From NCBI GenBank assembly GCA_036514635.1, contig DATBWU010000320.1, forward strand, positions 1 to 5,454: a stretch of 5,454 nt of DNA, written 5' to 3'. Shown here piece after piece: positions 1-5,454 of this stretch. The stretch is from DASSFZ01 sp036514635 (GTDB lineage: Bacteria > Chloroflexota > Anaerolineae > Fen-1058). The notes beneath the pieces were generated by a model. The model saw only the letters and a list, made by a program, of their open reading frames with translations, ran no database searches and was not told the DNA's origin. The stretch's first letter is position 1, and every line of letters starts with the position of its first letter. Made by a program: the position numbers and the translations under genes.

Positions 1-408
1 GTGATCGCGCACCTGTTGAATCGTAATCTGCCCGCCGTCAAAGGTCGCTACCACGTCCGGCGCGGGGGGCTGCGGGCCGCCGAAGTACACGTACCAGCCG
101 AATCCGAGCGCGGCGAGCAGCGTGACGGCCAGTCCGGCGTAAGACACGAGTTTCTGACGCGGCGTGATGACCTTCGTCTCCGGCGCGGTTTCCGCTTCGG
201 CGACGACGACATCGGCAGGACGGAAGTCGTCCTCATGCGCTGGTGCGATTGCTTCAATCGAGGCGGGCGCGGTCTCCGATGCCGCATCGGCGAGCGGCGG
301 TGTAGCGTCGATGGTTTGTTCTGCTGCATTCGCATCCGCGCGGGCGCGCGCCGGCAGGCCCAATGCGCCGCGCACGTCTTCGATGAGTTGTTTCCAGCCT
401 TCGGCCAT
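1..408 (-). CDS. N-terminal part of a single-pass membrane-anchored protein, possibly a SurA/PpiC-type foldase (C-terminus outside window)
   Basis: The frame opens with ATG at 408-406, preceded by AGGTGA (417-412), and is open to the left edge, giving 136 residues. Residues 1-86 form a hydrophilic, Ala/Pro/Glu-rich cytoplasmic region without a recognisable domain (it begins MAEGWKQLIEDVRGALGLP). One membrane helix lies at about 88-109 (VSYAGLAVTLLAALGFGWYVYF). After a Pro-rich linker the visible end reads VVATFDGGQITIQQVRDH (119-136). This resembles the opening beta strand and first helix of the SurA/PrsA N-terminal chaperone domain found in parvulin (PpiC) peptidyl-prolyl isomerases, which often begin with VA-VDG-xIT. 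That match is short, so the function is tentative. An anchored foldase would fit next to HtrA and HflKC. It is separated from hflK by the foldback repeat and probably has its own transcription control. Confidence 0.75.
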   Translation of the reverse strand, partial: MAEGWKQLIEDVRGALGLPARARADANAAEQTIDATPPLADAASETAPASIEAIAPAHEDDFRPADVVVAEAETAPETKVITPRQKLVSYAGLAVTLLAALGFGWYVYFGGPQPPAPDVVATFDGGQITIQQVRDH

Positions 409-562
409 AGATCACCTGCTTGAGTACCTCACCGCTGAAAGCTTTGTTCCCTGTGCATAGATTTCACCACGGAGACAGTGCGAAGCCTCCCCGTGGGACG
501 GAGGCACGGAGTTGCTAAGGGCTTGTCAAGAAATAACTCCGCAGTTTTGTCATGCTGAGCAA

Positions 563-601
563 AGCGAAGCGTCTCTGTGCCAGGTGTGGAGACCCTTCGC
601 T
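563..601. repeat. Stem-loop in the left arm of the foldback element
   Basis: AGCGAAGCGTCTC (563-575) pairs with GAGACCCTTCGCT (589-601) at 12 of 13 positions around a 13-nt loop. No T-tract follows on either strand, so it is not a classical terminator. Confidence 0.7.
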
Positions 602-636
602 GCGCTACCCAGAAACTTGCGCCATGGCCGGCGTGC

Positions 637-738
637 GCCCGCCGATGAACTCGGCGGGCTACACAACAGCGTCGGATGAATCCGACTAGCCCGATTCATC
701 GGGCGCAGCCAAGTAGCGCGGCGAATTCATCGCCGCGC
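637..738. repeat. Cluster of four hairpins with TGAA/TTCA loops
   Basis: Four perfect hairpins sit within 102 nt: 637-659 (9-bp stem, loop TGAAC), 671-686 (6-bp stem, loop TGAA), 689-704 (6-bp stem, loop TTCA) and 716-738 (9-bp stem, loop ATTCA). The stems differ completely, but the loop and closing bases are constant: GATGAA-TC in the first two and GA-TTCATC in the last two. The set is therefore itself arranged as an inverted pair. Constant loops with varying stems imply compensatory change and selection for the fold or for the loop bases, as DNA or RNA. Confidence 0.75.
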
Positions 739-890
739 AGGCACGCAGCGCGCAAGTTTCTTTCTTCGAGCCTATCGCCACCCGGCGCTGTGGGATTCTC
801 AGGGTGACATGCGGACTAATTCTTTGACGGCTCCTAAACATACCGTTACTCCGTGTCTCCGTGCCTCTGTGGCCTTGATCGCCATTGGCT

Positions 891-2003
891 TTAGGGCGAC
901 ATGCTCGTGGTCTGCTGTGCCGGAGTAGTCGTACCGTCGATCAGGCGCAGGTTCACCTGCTCGCCGTCGGCGTTGTTCACGACATACACCCGCACGCGCG
1001 CCAGGATTTTCTCCATCGTCTCCAGGTAGTAGCGATACAGCGTCACCGGCTTGCCGTAAATCTGGCTGTTGGCCTGATACTCGGCCAACACCGACTCGAA
1101 AGCCTGGGCTGCGCCTTGCGCCGCGTTCACCACCTGCGCGGCGTATGCGTTCGCCCCGGCCAGAACCTGTTGCGCCTCACCCCGCGCCTGCGGCACGATG
1201 CTGTTGGCGTAACCCTGCGCCTCGTTGATCGATTTGGCTTTGTCTTCGCCCGCCGACGCGACATCGCGGAAGGCATCGGCCACTTCGTCGGGCGGATACG
1301 CCTTTTGCAGGCTGATGCTCACGATCGCCAGGCCGCTGCGGTATTCGTCGAGCCGGCGCTGGGCATCGACACGGATCGCATCCTGTAGCCGCTGGCGCTC
1401 GGTCGTCAGGATTTGATCCACCGGCAGGCCGGCGATCAGGGTGGTCACGCTGCCACGCACAACCTCACGGATGACGCGATACGGCGGATAGTCCACGTTG
1501 AACAGAAAGTCGGCAGGATCGCGCACCTGATACTGGACAATCACTTCCACGTCGATGATGTTCGTGTCGCCAGTCAGCGCCTGAAACTTGTCCATTGGCT
1601 CGTCGTGGACGTGATCCTCGCCGGTCGGCTCGATGACGCCGACGCTCTCGCGCCGCACCGTAGCAACGTTGACGATGTCCACCTGGTCGATCGGCCACGG
1701 CAGGCGATAGTGCAGTCCCTCCTCGACGCGCCGCTCGACGACGACGCCGAAGCGCCGCACGACGGCGGCCTCGCCGGGATTGACGACGTATATGCCAGAG
1801 AGAACGTAGATGGCGACCGGCAGCACGGCCAGCAGCGTGAGCAGCCGGCGGAACGGGAAGCCGCCGAACGAAGCGCGCACGTCGCCGAGCCAGACCGGTG
1901 CACCGGAGAAGAACGCGCGCAGAAGGGACAACATACTCGATCGTCCATCCGCGCCTGGGCGCTGCGATGATTCGGGCGGGGCGGGAGTGGGTTCGTCGCT
2001 CAT
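891..2003 (-). CDS. hflK: HflK, second copy with ordinary single-anchor architecture
   Basis: This is a 370-residue HflK with the usual plan. A cytoplasmic Pro/Ser/Gly-rich N-terminus (1-25) is followed by a membrane helix at about 53-75. The SPFH domain has VVRRFG (81-86), EGLHYRLPWPIDQVDIV (95-111), ALTGDTNIIDVEVIVQYQV (142-160), KAYPPDEVADAFRDV (234-248), the NEAQGYANSIVPQARGEA segment (260-277) and TLYRYYLETMEKIL (321-334). Compared with the fusion HflK it has about 16 extra residues before the LTGD motif, including GEDHVHDE (128-135), and a Thr/Gln-rich tail. The two HflKs share clear blocks (RFG, HYRLPWP, DQVDIV, VADAFRDV) but are well diverged elsewhere, so they are paralogues rather than a recent duplication. 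The ATG start lies 10 nt after hflC and is preceded by GAGAGG; stop is TAA. It is the last gene before the repeat-filled gap. Confidence 0.95.
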   Translation of the reverse strand: MSDEPTPAPPESSQRPGADGRSSMLSLLRAFFSGAPVWLGDVRASFGGFPFRRLLTLLAVLPVAIYVLSGIYVVNPGEAAVVRRFGVVVERRVEEGLHYRLPWPIDQVDIVNVATVRRESVGVIEPTGEDHVHDEPMDKFQALTGDTNIIDVEVIVQYQVRDPADFLFNVDYPPYRVIREVVRGSVTTLIAGLPVDQILTTERQRLQDAIRVDAQRRLDEYRSGLAIVSISLQKAYPPDEVADAFRDVASAGEDKAKSINEAQGYANSIVPQARGEAQQVLAGANAYAAQVVNAAQGAAQAFESVLAEYQANSQIYGKPVTLYRYYLETMEKILARVRVYVVNNADGEQVNLRLIDGTTTPAQQTTSMSP

Positions 2004-2008
2004 GGCAG

Positions 2009-2014
2009 CCTCTC
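2009..2014 (-). promoter_or_regulatory. Shine-Dalgarno of the second hflK, overlapping the hflC stop
   Basis: GAGAGG on the minus strand begins with the last base of the hflC TAG stop and lies 5 nt before the ATG at 2003-2001. The overlap of termination and initiation signals points to coupled translation of the two cage subunits. Confidence 0.65.
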
Positions 2015-2955
2015 TACGGCGTCGTCGCCGGTACAGTTCCAGTTGGCACGGTTGTAGACGCGCCGGTTACCGGCTGCGAGCCGTCGATCGCATTCGGATT
2101 CAGGAATTGCAGCAGTTCCGAATCGGCAGGCAGGATCAGCGTCGTCGCTTCGTCGACGAACTTCTCGTACGATTGCAGCGTCCGCAGGAAGCGATAGAAC
2201 TCTTCGTCCTGGCCATAGGCTTCGGCGTAGATGCGAATCGCCTCGGCATCAGCCTGACCGCGAATCGACTCCGCTTCACGCTGCGCCTCGGCGCGGATGG
2301 TGGCCGCCTGCGTCTCGGCCTCGGCCCGAATCTTGGCCGCCTCCTCGTTGCCCTCTGATCGCAACTGGCGGGCGATCCGGTCGCGCTCGGCGCGCATGCG
2401 CTGGAACACGCTGGCCTGATTCGCCTCGGGGTAGGTGATCAACTTCAAGCGCACGTCGGTCACGCCGAAGCCGTATTGCGCAGTGCGGCCAGCGACATTG
2501 TTCGTCACCTGTTCCATCATCGACGGCAACTGCATCGCCGCCGCATCGATCGTGACGAGTGAACTCAAGTCGTACTTGCCCAGCGCGACACCGAGTTCGG
2601 AAGCGAGGATGTCGGCCAGGCGCGCCTCGGCGCCGGGCGCGTCGCGCACCGACTTGTAGAACAGCAAGGGGTCGGCCACGCGCCAGGTCGCGTAGGCTTC
2701 GACGACGATGTTCTTCTTGTCCTGCGTCAGGAACTCAACCTGCGGCAGCGTGTACAGTCGCAGTCGGTTATTGATGCGGATGACCGACTGAACGGGGTCG
2801 GGCAGTTTGGTGTACAGGCCGGGCGCGGTCAGCGCGCGCACCGGCTCGCCGAACTGCGTCACGATGACGTACTCGGTCGTGTCCACCGGGAAGAACACGA
2901 GCGAGGCGATGACGAACACGAGTGCAGCCAGGGCGGGGAGAATATAGCGAGACAT
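2014..2955 (-). CDS. hflC: HflC, SPFH/band 7 partner of HflK
   Basis: This is the second cage subunit that pairs with HflK to surround FtsH and restrict its action on membrane substrates. The 313 residues start with one membrane anchor (about 4-23), then the SPFH domain: EYVIVTQFGEPVR (28-40), PGLYTKLPDPVQSV (45-58), FLTQDKKNIVVEAYATWRV (75-93). The HflC signature ITYPEANQASVFQRMRAERD (173-192) precedes an Ala/Glu/Arg-rich coiled coil at about 185-247 (IRAEAE, IRGQADAEA). DEEFYRFLRTLQSYEKF (250-266) and LPADSELLQFLNP (275-287) match the HflC end. The region between the SPFH core and the signature is shorter than in E. coli HflC (334 aa), and a Thr/Pro-rich tail follows residue 290. Start ATG has AAGGAG 6 nt upstream; stop TAG. 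It is flanked by two HflK genes, so it could serve both. Confidence 0.95.
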   Translation of the reverse strand: MSRYILPALAALVFVIASLVFFPVDTTEYVIVTQFGEPVRALTAPGLYTKLPDPVQSVIRINNRLRLYTLPQVEFLTQDKKNIVVEAYATWRVADPLLFYKSVRDAPGAEARLADILASELGVALGKYDLSSLVTIDAAAMQLPSMMEQVTNNVAGRTAQYGFGVTDVRLKLITYPEANQASVFQRMRAERDRIARQLRSEGNEEAAKIRAEAETQAATIRAEAQREAESIRGQADAEAIRIYAEAYGQDEEFYRFLRTLQSYEKFVDEATTLILPADSELLQFLNPNAIDGSQPVTGASTTVPTGTVPATTP

Positions 2956-2961
2956 GAATCG

Positions 2962-2967
2962 CTCCTT
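2962..2967 (-). promoter_or_regulatory. Shine-Dalgarno of hflC
   Basis: AAGGAG on the minus strand sits 6 nt upstream of the ATG at 2955-2953 and fixes the hflC start. Confidence 0.8.
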
Positions 2968-2979
2968 TTACAGATAAGG

Positions 2980-3074
2980 GACGAATGACCAATGACGAAC
3001 CCCCTCCGCTTCGCTTCGAGGGCAGGTGACGAACGCGGATGTAACCATTGGTCGTTCGCCTTTCGTCGTTCGTC
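2980..3074. repeat. Facing heptamer repeats (GACSAAY) forming an imperfect hairpin between hflK fusion and hflC
   Basis: Three tandem heptamers GACGAAT-GACCAAT-GACGAAC occupy 2980-3000 on the plus strand. Four related heptamers read on the minus strand at 3074-3047 (GACGAAC, GACGAAA, GGCGAAC, GACCAAT). One more plus-strand GACGAAC lies at 3028-3034. Because the blocks face each other they pair: 2983-2994 against 3046-3057 matches 11 of 12 bases. The structure begins 2 nt after the upstream stop codon and ends 12 nt before the hflC ribosome binding site. It may affect mRNA processing or attenuation (inference), and it resembles dispersed heptamer repeats I recall from Chloroflexota intergenic DNA. 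Confidence 0.7.
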
Positions 3075-3076
3075 TG

Positions 3077-4627
3077 CTATGGTCTGGGCGGGAAAGTCGA
3101 CACCGTTGAGTCGCCGACCAACCACAAATCGGTGGTCTCCAGTGTCACCGTCGGATCGACCAGAATCTTGCGCACGCCGGGCAGAACGTTTTCGACAGCC
3201 TCCAGATACAGCCGGATGTGGGTGATCGCCGGCAGGTCGGCGTGCGCGACTTGCTGGGCATTGAAGCGCGCGGCCTGCCCCGTAGCCGTATTGACTTTTT
3301 CGGCGGCGTAGGCGCGGCCCGCGTTGATCAGCGTCGCCGCATCGCCGCGCGCAGTTGGGACGACCTCGTTCTGATAGGCCAGCGCTTCGTTGACGACCGT
3401 CTGCTTGTCTTCACGCGCGCTCGACACGTCGCGGAAGGCATCGGCCACGGCCTCCGGCGGGCTGCTCTCCAGCAACTGCACGTCCACGATGCGCAGCCCC
3501 GTTTCATAGGAATCGAGTGTTGCCTGCGCCAGCGCAGCGGCGCGCGATTGAATGGGGTCTTTGTCCACCGTCAGAACATCGTCAACCGATTCTTCGGCAA
3601 TCACCTGCCGGACGGCGGCCTCTGCGGCGGCCGATACCAGAGTGTCGGGATCGGTCACCCGAAACAGATAGGCGACCGGGTCGGCCACCACGTAGTGGAC
3701 GCCCAGCCGCACGTTGATCAGGTTCTCGTCGCCGGTGAGCATCAGGGCGCGCTCGGTTTCGGCGCGGCGCACCGACGTGACCGAGACGATGTCGACCTGA
3801 TCGACCGGCCACGGCAGCCGGTAATGCAGGCCGGGGCCGAGCTCACCTGGTAATACCTGCCCGAAGCGCCGCACGACCGCGCGCTCGTCCGGCTGCACCA
3901 CGTAGAGACCCGATGCGACGTAGAACACGAGCAGCGTGACGATCGCCACCGGCAGGAATGCGCGCCACAGTGGCCGCGCGTGGTGCGCGTGACCGACTTC
4001 CATCCCGCGCCGGGCGCGCAGCGCAGCGAGTGCCGACGAGCCGATGTCGTAGCCGGCGAAGGCGACGAAGACGACGACCAGCACGGCCGCAGCGCGATCG
4101 AGACTCTGGATGCCCAGCGCCGATCCGGCCAGGCCAAGGACGACGACGAGCGACGACCACAGTTCCATCTGCGCGTGATAGCCGCTGGCGATGAGCGAGG
4201 GTGAATCTTCTTGTCGCCCGACGTATAGCAGCAGTCGCCCGACGACGAAGGCGGCGACGATCGTCAGCAGCGAGAACAGCGTCACCGGGCCGAGGTTGGT
4301 CAGCGGGTGCGCCGGGTGACCGGCCACCTGCCCGAAGATGTTGAGGCCCATCGCGATGATAAAGCCGGCGACGACGAGCGCGACGCCGTTTTCGATCAGG
4401 CTGAGGCGGCCCCGGCGCTGCGCAGCGGCGGCTTCGGCGCGCGAGGCCATCAACCCGGCCAGCACGAAGGCGTTCACGAAGATGTCGGCGAACGAGTGCC
4501 AGGCGCTCGCGCTCATCGCCAGGCTGTCGGATGCGGCAGCCAGGATGAACTTGAGAACGATGACGAACAGGTTGATGCCGATGGCGATGGCCATCGTGCG
4601 TTCTTTGCGATTGAGGTTGAACGTCAC
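3077..4627 (-). CDS. hflK: Fusion protein: cation diffusion facilitator membrane domain + HflK (SPFH/band 7)
   Basis: This 516-residue protein joins two families in one open frame. Residues 1-205 look like a CDF transporter membrane domain. Helices lie roughly at 12-30, 37-60, 78-98, 113-136, 152-172 and 178-200. SLAMSASAWHSFAD (35-48) matches CDF helix 2 with HxxxD (H44, D48). SGYHAQMELWSSL (148-160) matches helix 5 with HxxxE (H151, E155) where HxxxD is usual. The CDF cytoplasmic C-terminal domain is absent. A short linker with GHAHH (212-216) leads to a seventh helix (about 222-243) and a full HflK: VVRRFG (251-256), PGLHYRLPWPVDQVDIV (265-281), LTGDENLINV (297-306), PPEAVADAFRD (390-400) and a C-terminal RLYLEAVENVL (472-482). 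HflK works with HflC as an external cage around FtsH. The GTG start is supported by AAGGAG 8 nt upstream; the stop is TAG. What the CDF part does here is not known to me. Confidence 0.92.
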   Translation of the reverse strand: MTFNLNRKERTMAIAIGINLFVIVLKFILAAASDSLAMSASAWHSFADIFVNAFVLAGLMASRAEAAAAQRRGRLSLIENGVALVVAGFIIAMGLNIFGQVAGHPAHPLTNLGPVTLFSLLTIVAAFVVGRLLLYVGRQEDSPSLIASGYHAQMELWSSLVVVLGLAGSALGIQSLDRAAAVLVVVFVAFAGYDIGSSALAALRARRGMEVGHAHHARPLWRAFLPVAIVTLLVFYVASGLYVVQPDERAVVRRFGQVLPGELGPGLHYRLPWPVDQVDIVSVTSVRRAETERALMLTGDENLINVRLGVHYVVADPVAYLFRVTDPDTLVSAAAEAAVRQVIAEESVDDVLTVDKDPIQSRAAALAQATLDSYETGLRIVDVQLLESSPPEAVADAFRDVSSAREDKQTVVNEALAYQNEVVPTARGDAATLINAGRAYAAEKVNTATGQAARFNAQQVAHADLPAITHIRLYLEAVENVLPGVRKILVDPTVTLETTDLWLVGDSTVSTFPPRP

Positions 4628-4630
4628 GGA

Positions 4631-5454
4631 TTACTCTCCTTCGCGCGGGCGCGCTTCCAGCGTGATATTCATCGCCTGCTCACGCCCGTCGCGCAGCACT
4701 GTCAACTGCACCGTCTGACCGACTCGCGCGCGTAAGGCAACGTACTCCAACAGATCGTCGAACGCGCGCACCGGCTGACCGTCGATGGCTGTCACCACAT
4801 CGCCGCCGACGGGCACAGGCAGACCGCCCACCTCGCCTTCGCGCGTGGCGCCACGCAGCCCGGCTTTGTCGGCCGGGCCGCCGGGCAGCGTCTCTGCAAT
4901 GTACGCGCCGCGTGTTTCGCCGAGACCATTCGCTTGCGCGATCGCAGGTGTCAGCGTCCCGCCGCGCACGCCGAGCCACGGCCAAGTGTATTTGCCCTCG
5001 GCGATCAGCGCCGGGGCGACGCGCGCGACGATGTTCGACGGCACAGCAAACCCGACGCCGGCATTCGCGCGCACGCCGTCGGCGGTCTGGATTTGCGTAT
5101 TGACGCCGACGACCTCGCCGAGCAAGTTGAGCAGCGGCCCGCCGGAGTTGCCGGGATTGATCGCCGCGTCGGTCTGGATCATCTGCGGGATCGAGAACTG
5201 GCTGAGGCCCGACGGAACGACGCGCCCGGCCGCGCTCACCACGCCGACGGTGAGTGTGCCCTCCAGTCCGAACGGGTTGCCGATCGCCGCGACGCTCTGC
5301 CCAACCTGCAATGCGGTCGAGTCGCCCAGGGGCAGCGGCTGCGCGTCGGGTGGGACGGCATCGACATCGAGCACGGCGAGGTCGGAGTCGGGATCAACAC
5401 CCAGGATGCGCGCGGTCTGCGTCGAGCCGTCGGCGAAGGTGACTTCCACGCGCG
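4631..5454 (-). CDS. htrA: HtrA/Deg-type trypsin-like serine protease with one C-terminal PDZ domain (N-terminus outside window)
   Basis: This is the C-terminal part of a Deg/HtrA serine protease, a family that degrades or refolds damaged proteins outside the cytoplasm. Numbering from the Val encoded by GTG at 5449 (probably internal, since the frame stays open to the window edge), D23 in SDLAVL is the expected catalytic Asp. S102 in GNSGGP (codon 5146-5144) is the nucleophile, preceded by the conserved IQTDAAINP segment. NPFGLEGT near 58-65 is also typical. The catalytic His, signal peptide and start lie beyond the right edge. A single PDZ domain occupies about 155-266 (WLGVRGG, GGPADKAGL, GGDVVTAIDGQPV), with an extra loop of about 15 residues before GGDVV. 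The protein ends right after PDZ1, unlike DegP, which has two. The stop is TAA at 4633-4631, and its last codons hold the next gene's ribosome binding site. Confidence 0.93.
   Translation of the reverse strand, partial: RVEVTFADGSTQTARILGVDPDSDLAVLDVDAVPPDAQPLPLGDSTALQVGQSVAAIGNPFGLEGTLTVGVVSAAGRVVPSGLSQFSIPQMIQTDAAINPGNSGGPLLNLLGEVVGVNTQIQTADGVRANAGVGFAVPSNIVARVAPALIAEGKYTWPWLGVRGGTLTPAIAQANGLGETRGAYIAETLPGGPADKAGLRGATREGEVGGLPVPVGGDVVTAIDGQPVRAFDDLLEYVALRARVGQTVQLTVLRDGREQAMNITLEARPREGE
4636..4641 (-). promoter_or_regulatory. Shine-Dalgarno of the CDF-HflK gene, inside the protease 3' end
   Basis: AAGGAG on the minus strand lies 8 nt upstream of GTG at 4627-4625, within the last sense codons of the protease gene. 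It decides for the GTG start over the in-frame ATG 11 codons later (4594-4592), which has only a weak AAAGAA upstream. The overlap suggests translational coupling. Confidence 0.8.

Larger units (their letters stand above)
468..867. repeat. Nested foldback (inverted-repeat) element filling the gap after hflK
   Basis: The 482-nt gap 409-890 has no credible gene; most of it is a nested set of inverted repeats. From outside inward: 501-511 pairs perfectly with 857-867 (GAGGCACGGAG); 525-543 pairs with 810-828 at 15 of 19; 548-559 (TGTCATGCTGAG) pairs with 798-809 (CTCAGGGTGACA) at 10 of 12; 611-622 pairs perfectly with 750-761 (12 of 12). 468-476 (CACGGAGAC) also pairs with 855-863. Inside lies a group of perfect hairpins. 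No transposase is encoded. It may be a miniature non-autonomous mobile element, or several intergenic repeat families nested in one another. Similar sequences are, from recall, dispersed in Chloroflexota genomes. Confidence 0.75.

Noticed and set aside
1..460. Plus-strand open frames at 1-423 and 164-460
   Set aside because: Arg/Ala/Cys-rich shadows of the minus-strand anchored-protein gene, which has a good start, ribosome binding site and a clear membrane helix.
637..738. CRISPR-like array
   Set aside because: Only the loop is shared; repeats have differing stems, irregular spacing and no constant 20-40 nt direct repeat or cas gene.
563..890. Rho-independent terminator after the second hflK
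   Set aside because: Several stems exist, but none is followed by a T-tract on the minus strand. Termination here is possible but not shown by sequence.
1607..1655. Extra segment with GEDHVHDE in the second HflK as a special metal-binding insertion
   Set aside because: Many HflKs carry a variable loop before the LTGD motif; the fusion HflK is the short one, so the segment is probably ordinary family variation.
1413..1970. Plus-strand open frame of 185 codons antisense to the second hflK
   Set aside because: The minus-strand frame is an unmistakable HflK. This frame is a GC-rich antisense shadow with no recognisable domain. The same holds for plus-strand frames at 885-1388, 1810-2358, 3218-3853, 4307-4735 and 4338-4718.
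2956..3000. Internal promoter for hflC
   Set aside because: TTATCT could pass as a -10 box, but no -35 element lies at proper spacing and the region is better explained by heptamer repeats.
4592..4594. ATG start 11 codons inside the CDF-HflK gene
   Set aside because: Upstream AAAGAA is weak, whereas the GTG at 4627 has AAGGAG at 8 nt spacing and sits directly after the protease stop.

Overview
This is a GC-rich bacterial window in which every supported gene lies on the minus strand, so transcription runs from right to left. The Ala/Arg/Asp-rich proteins, two HflK proteins and GC-rich intergenic repeats (CACGGAG-type arms, TGTCATGCTGAG/CTCAGGGTGACA, GATGAATC hairpins, GACSAAY heptamers) remind me of Chloroflexota (Anaerolineae-like). 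That placement is recall plus inference; no marker gene here fixes the taxon.

Layout in the direction of transcription: (1) 5454-4631, the 3' part of an HtrA/Deg-type serine protease with one PDZ domain, entering from the right edge. (2) 4627-3077, a fusion of a six-helix cation diffusion facilitator (CDF) membrane domain to a complete HflK SPFH protein. (3) A 121-nt gap carrying facing heptamer repeats. (4) 2955-2014, HflC. (5) 2003-891, a second HflK of ordinary architecture. (6) 890-409, a non-coding stretch filled by a nested foldback repeat with a cluster of hairpins. (7) 408-1, the 5' part of a single-pass membrane protein whose visible external end resembles the start of a SurA/PpiC-type foldase domain; it runs off the left edge.

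The protease/CDF-HflK junction (3 nt between stop and start) and the hflC/second hflK junction (10 nt) are tight, with the ribosome binding site overlapping the end of the upstream gene. This suggests an operon with translational coupling. HflK and HflC in well-studied bacteria form a membrane cage around the FtsH protease and limit its access to membrane substrates. An HtrA protease and a possible foldase nearby fit an envelope protein quality-control locus. No ftsH is in the window.

The main novelty is the CDF-HflK fusion. The CDF part keeps a plausible transport site (H44/D48 and H151/E155) but has lost its usual cytoplasmic C-terminal domain. Its even number of helices leaves the chain on the cytoplasmic side, exactly where HflK's own membrane helix must begin. 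A cage containing this protein could carry a ring of metal-transporter-like modules.
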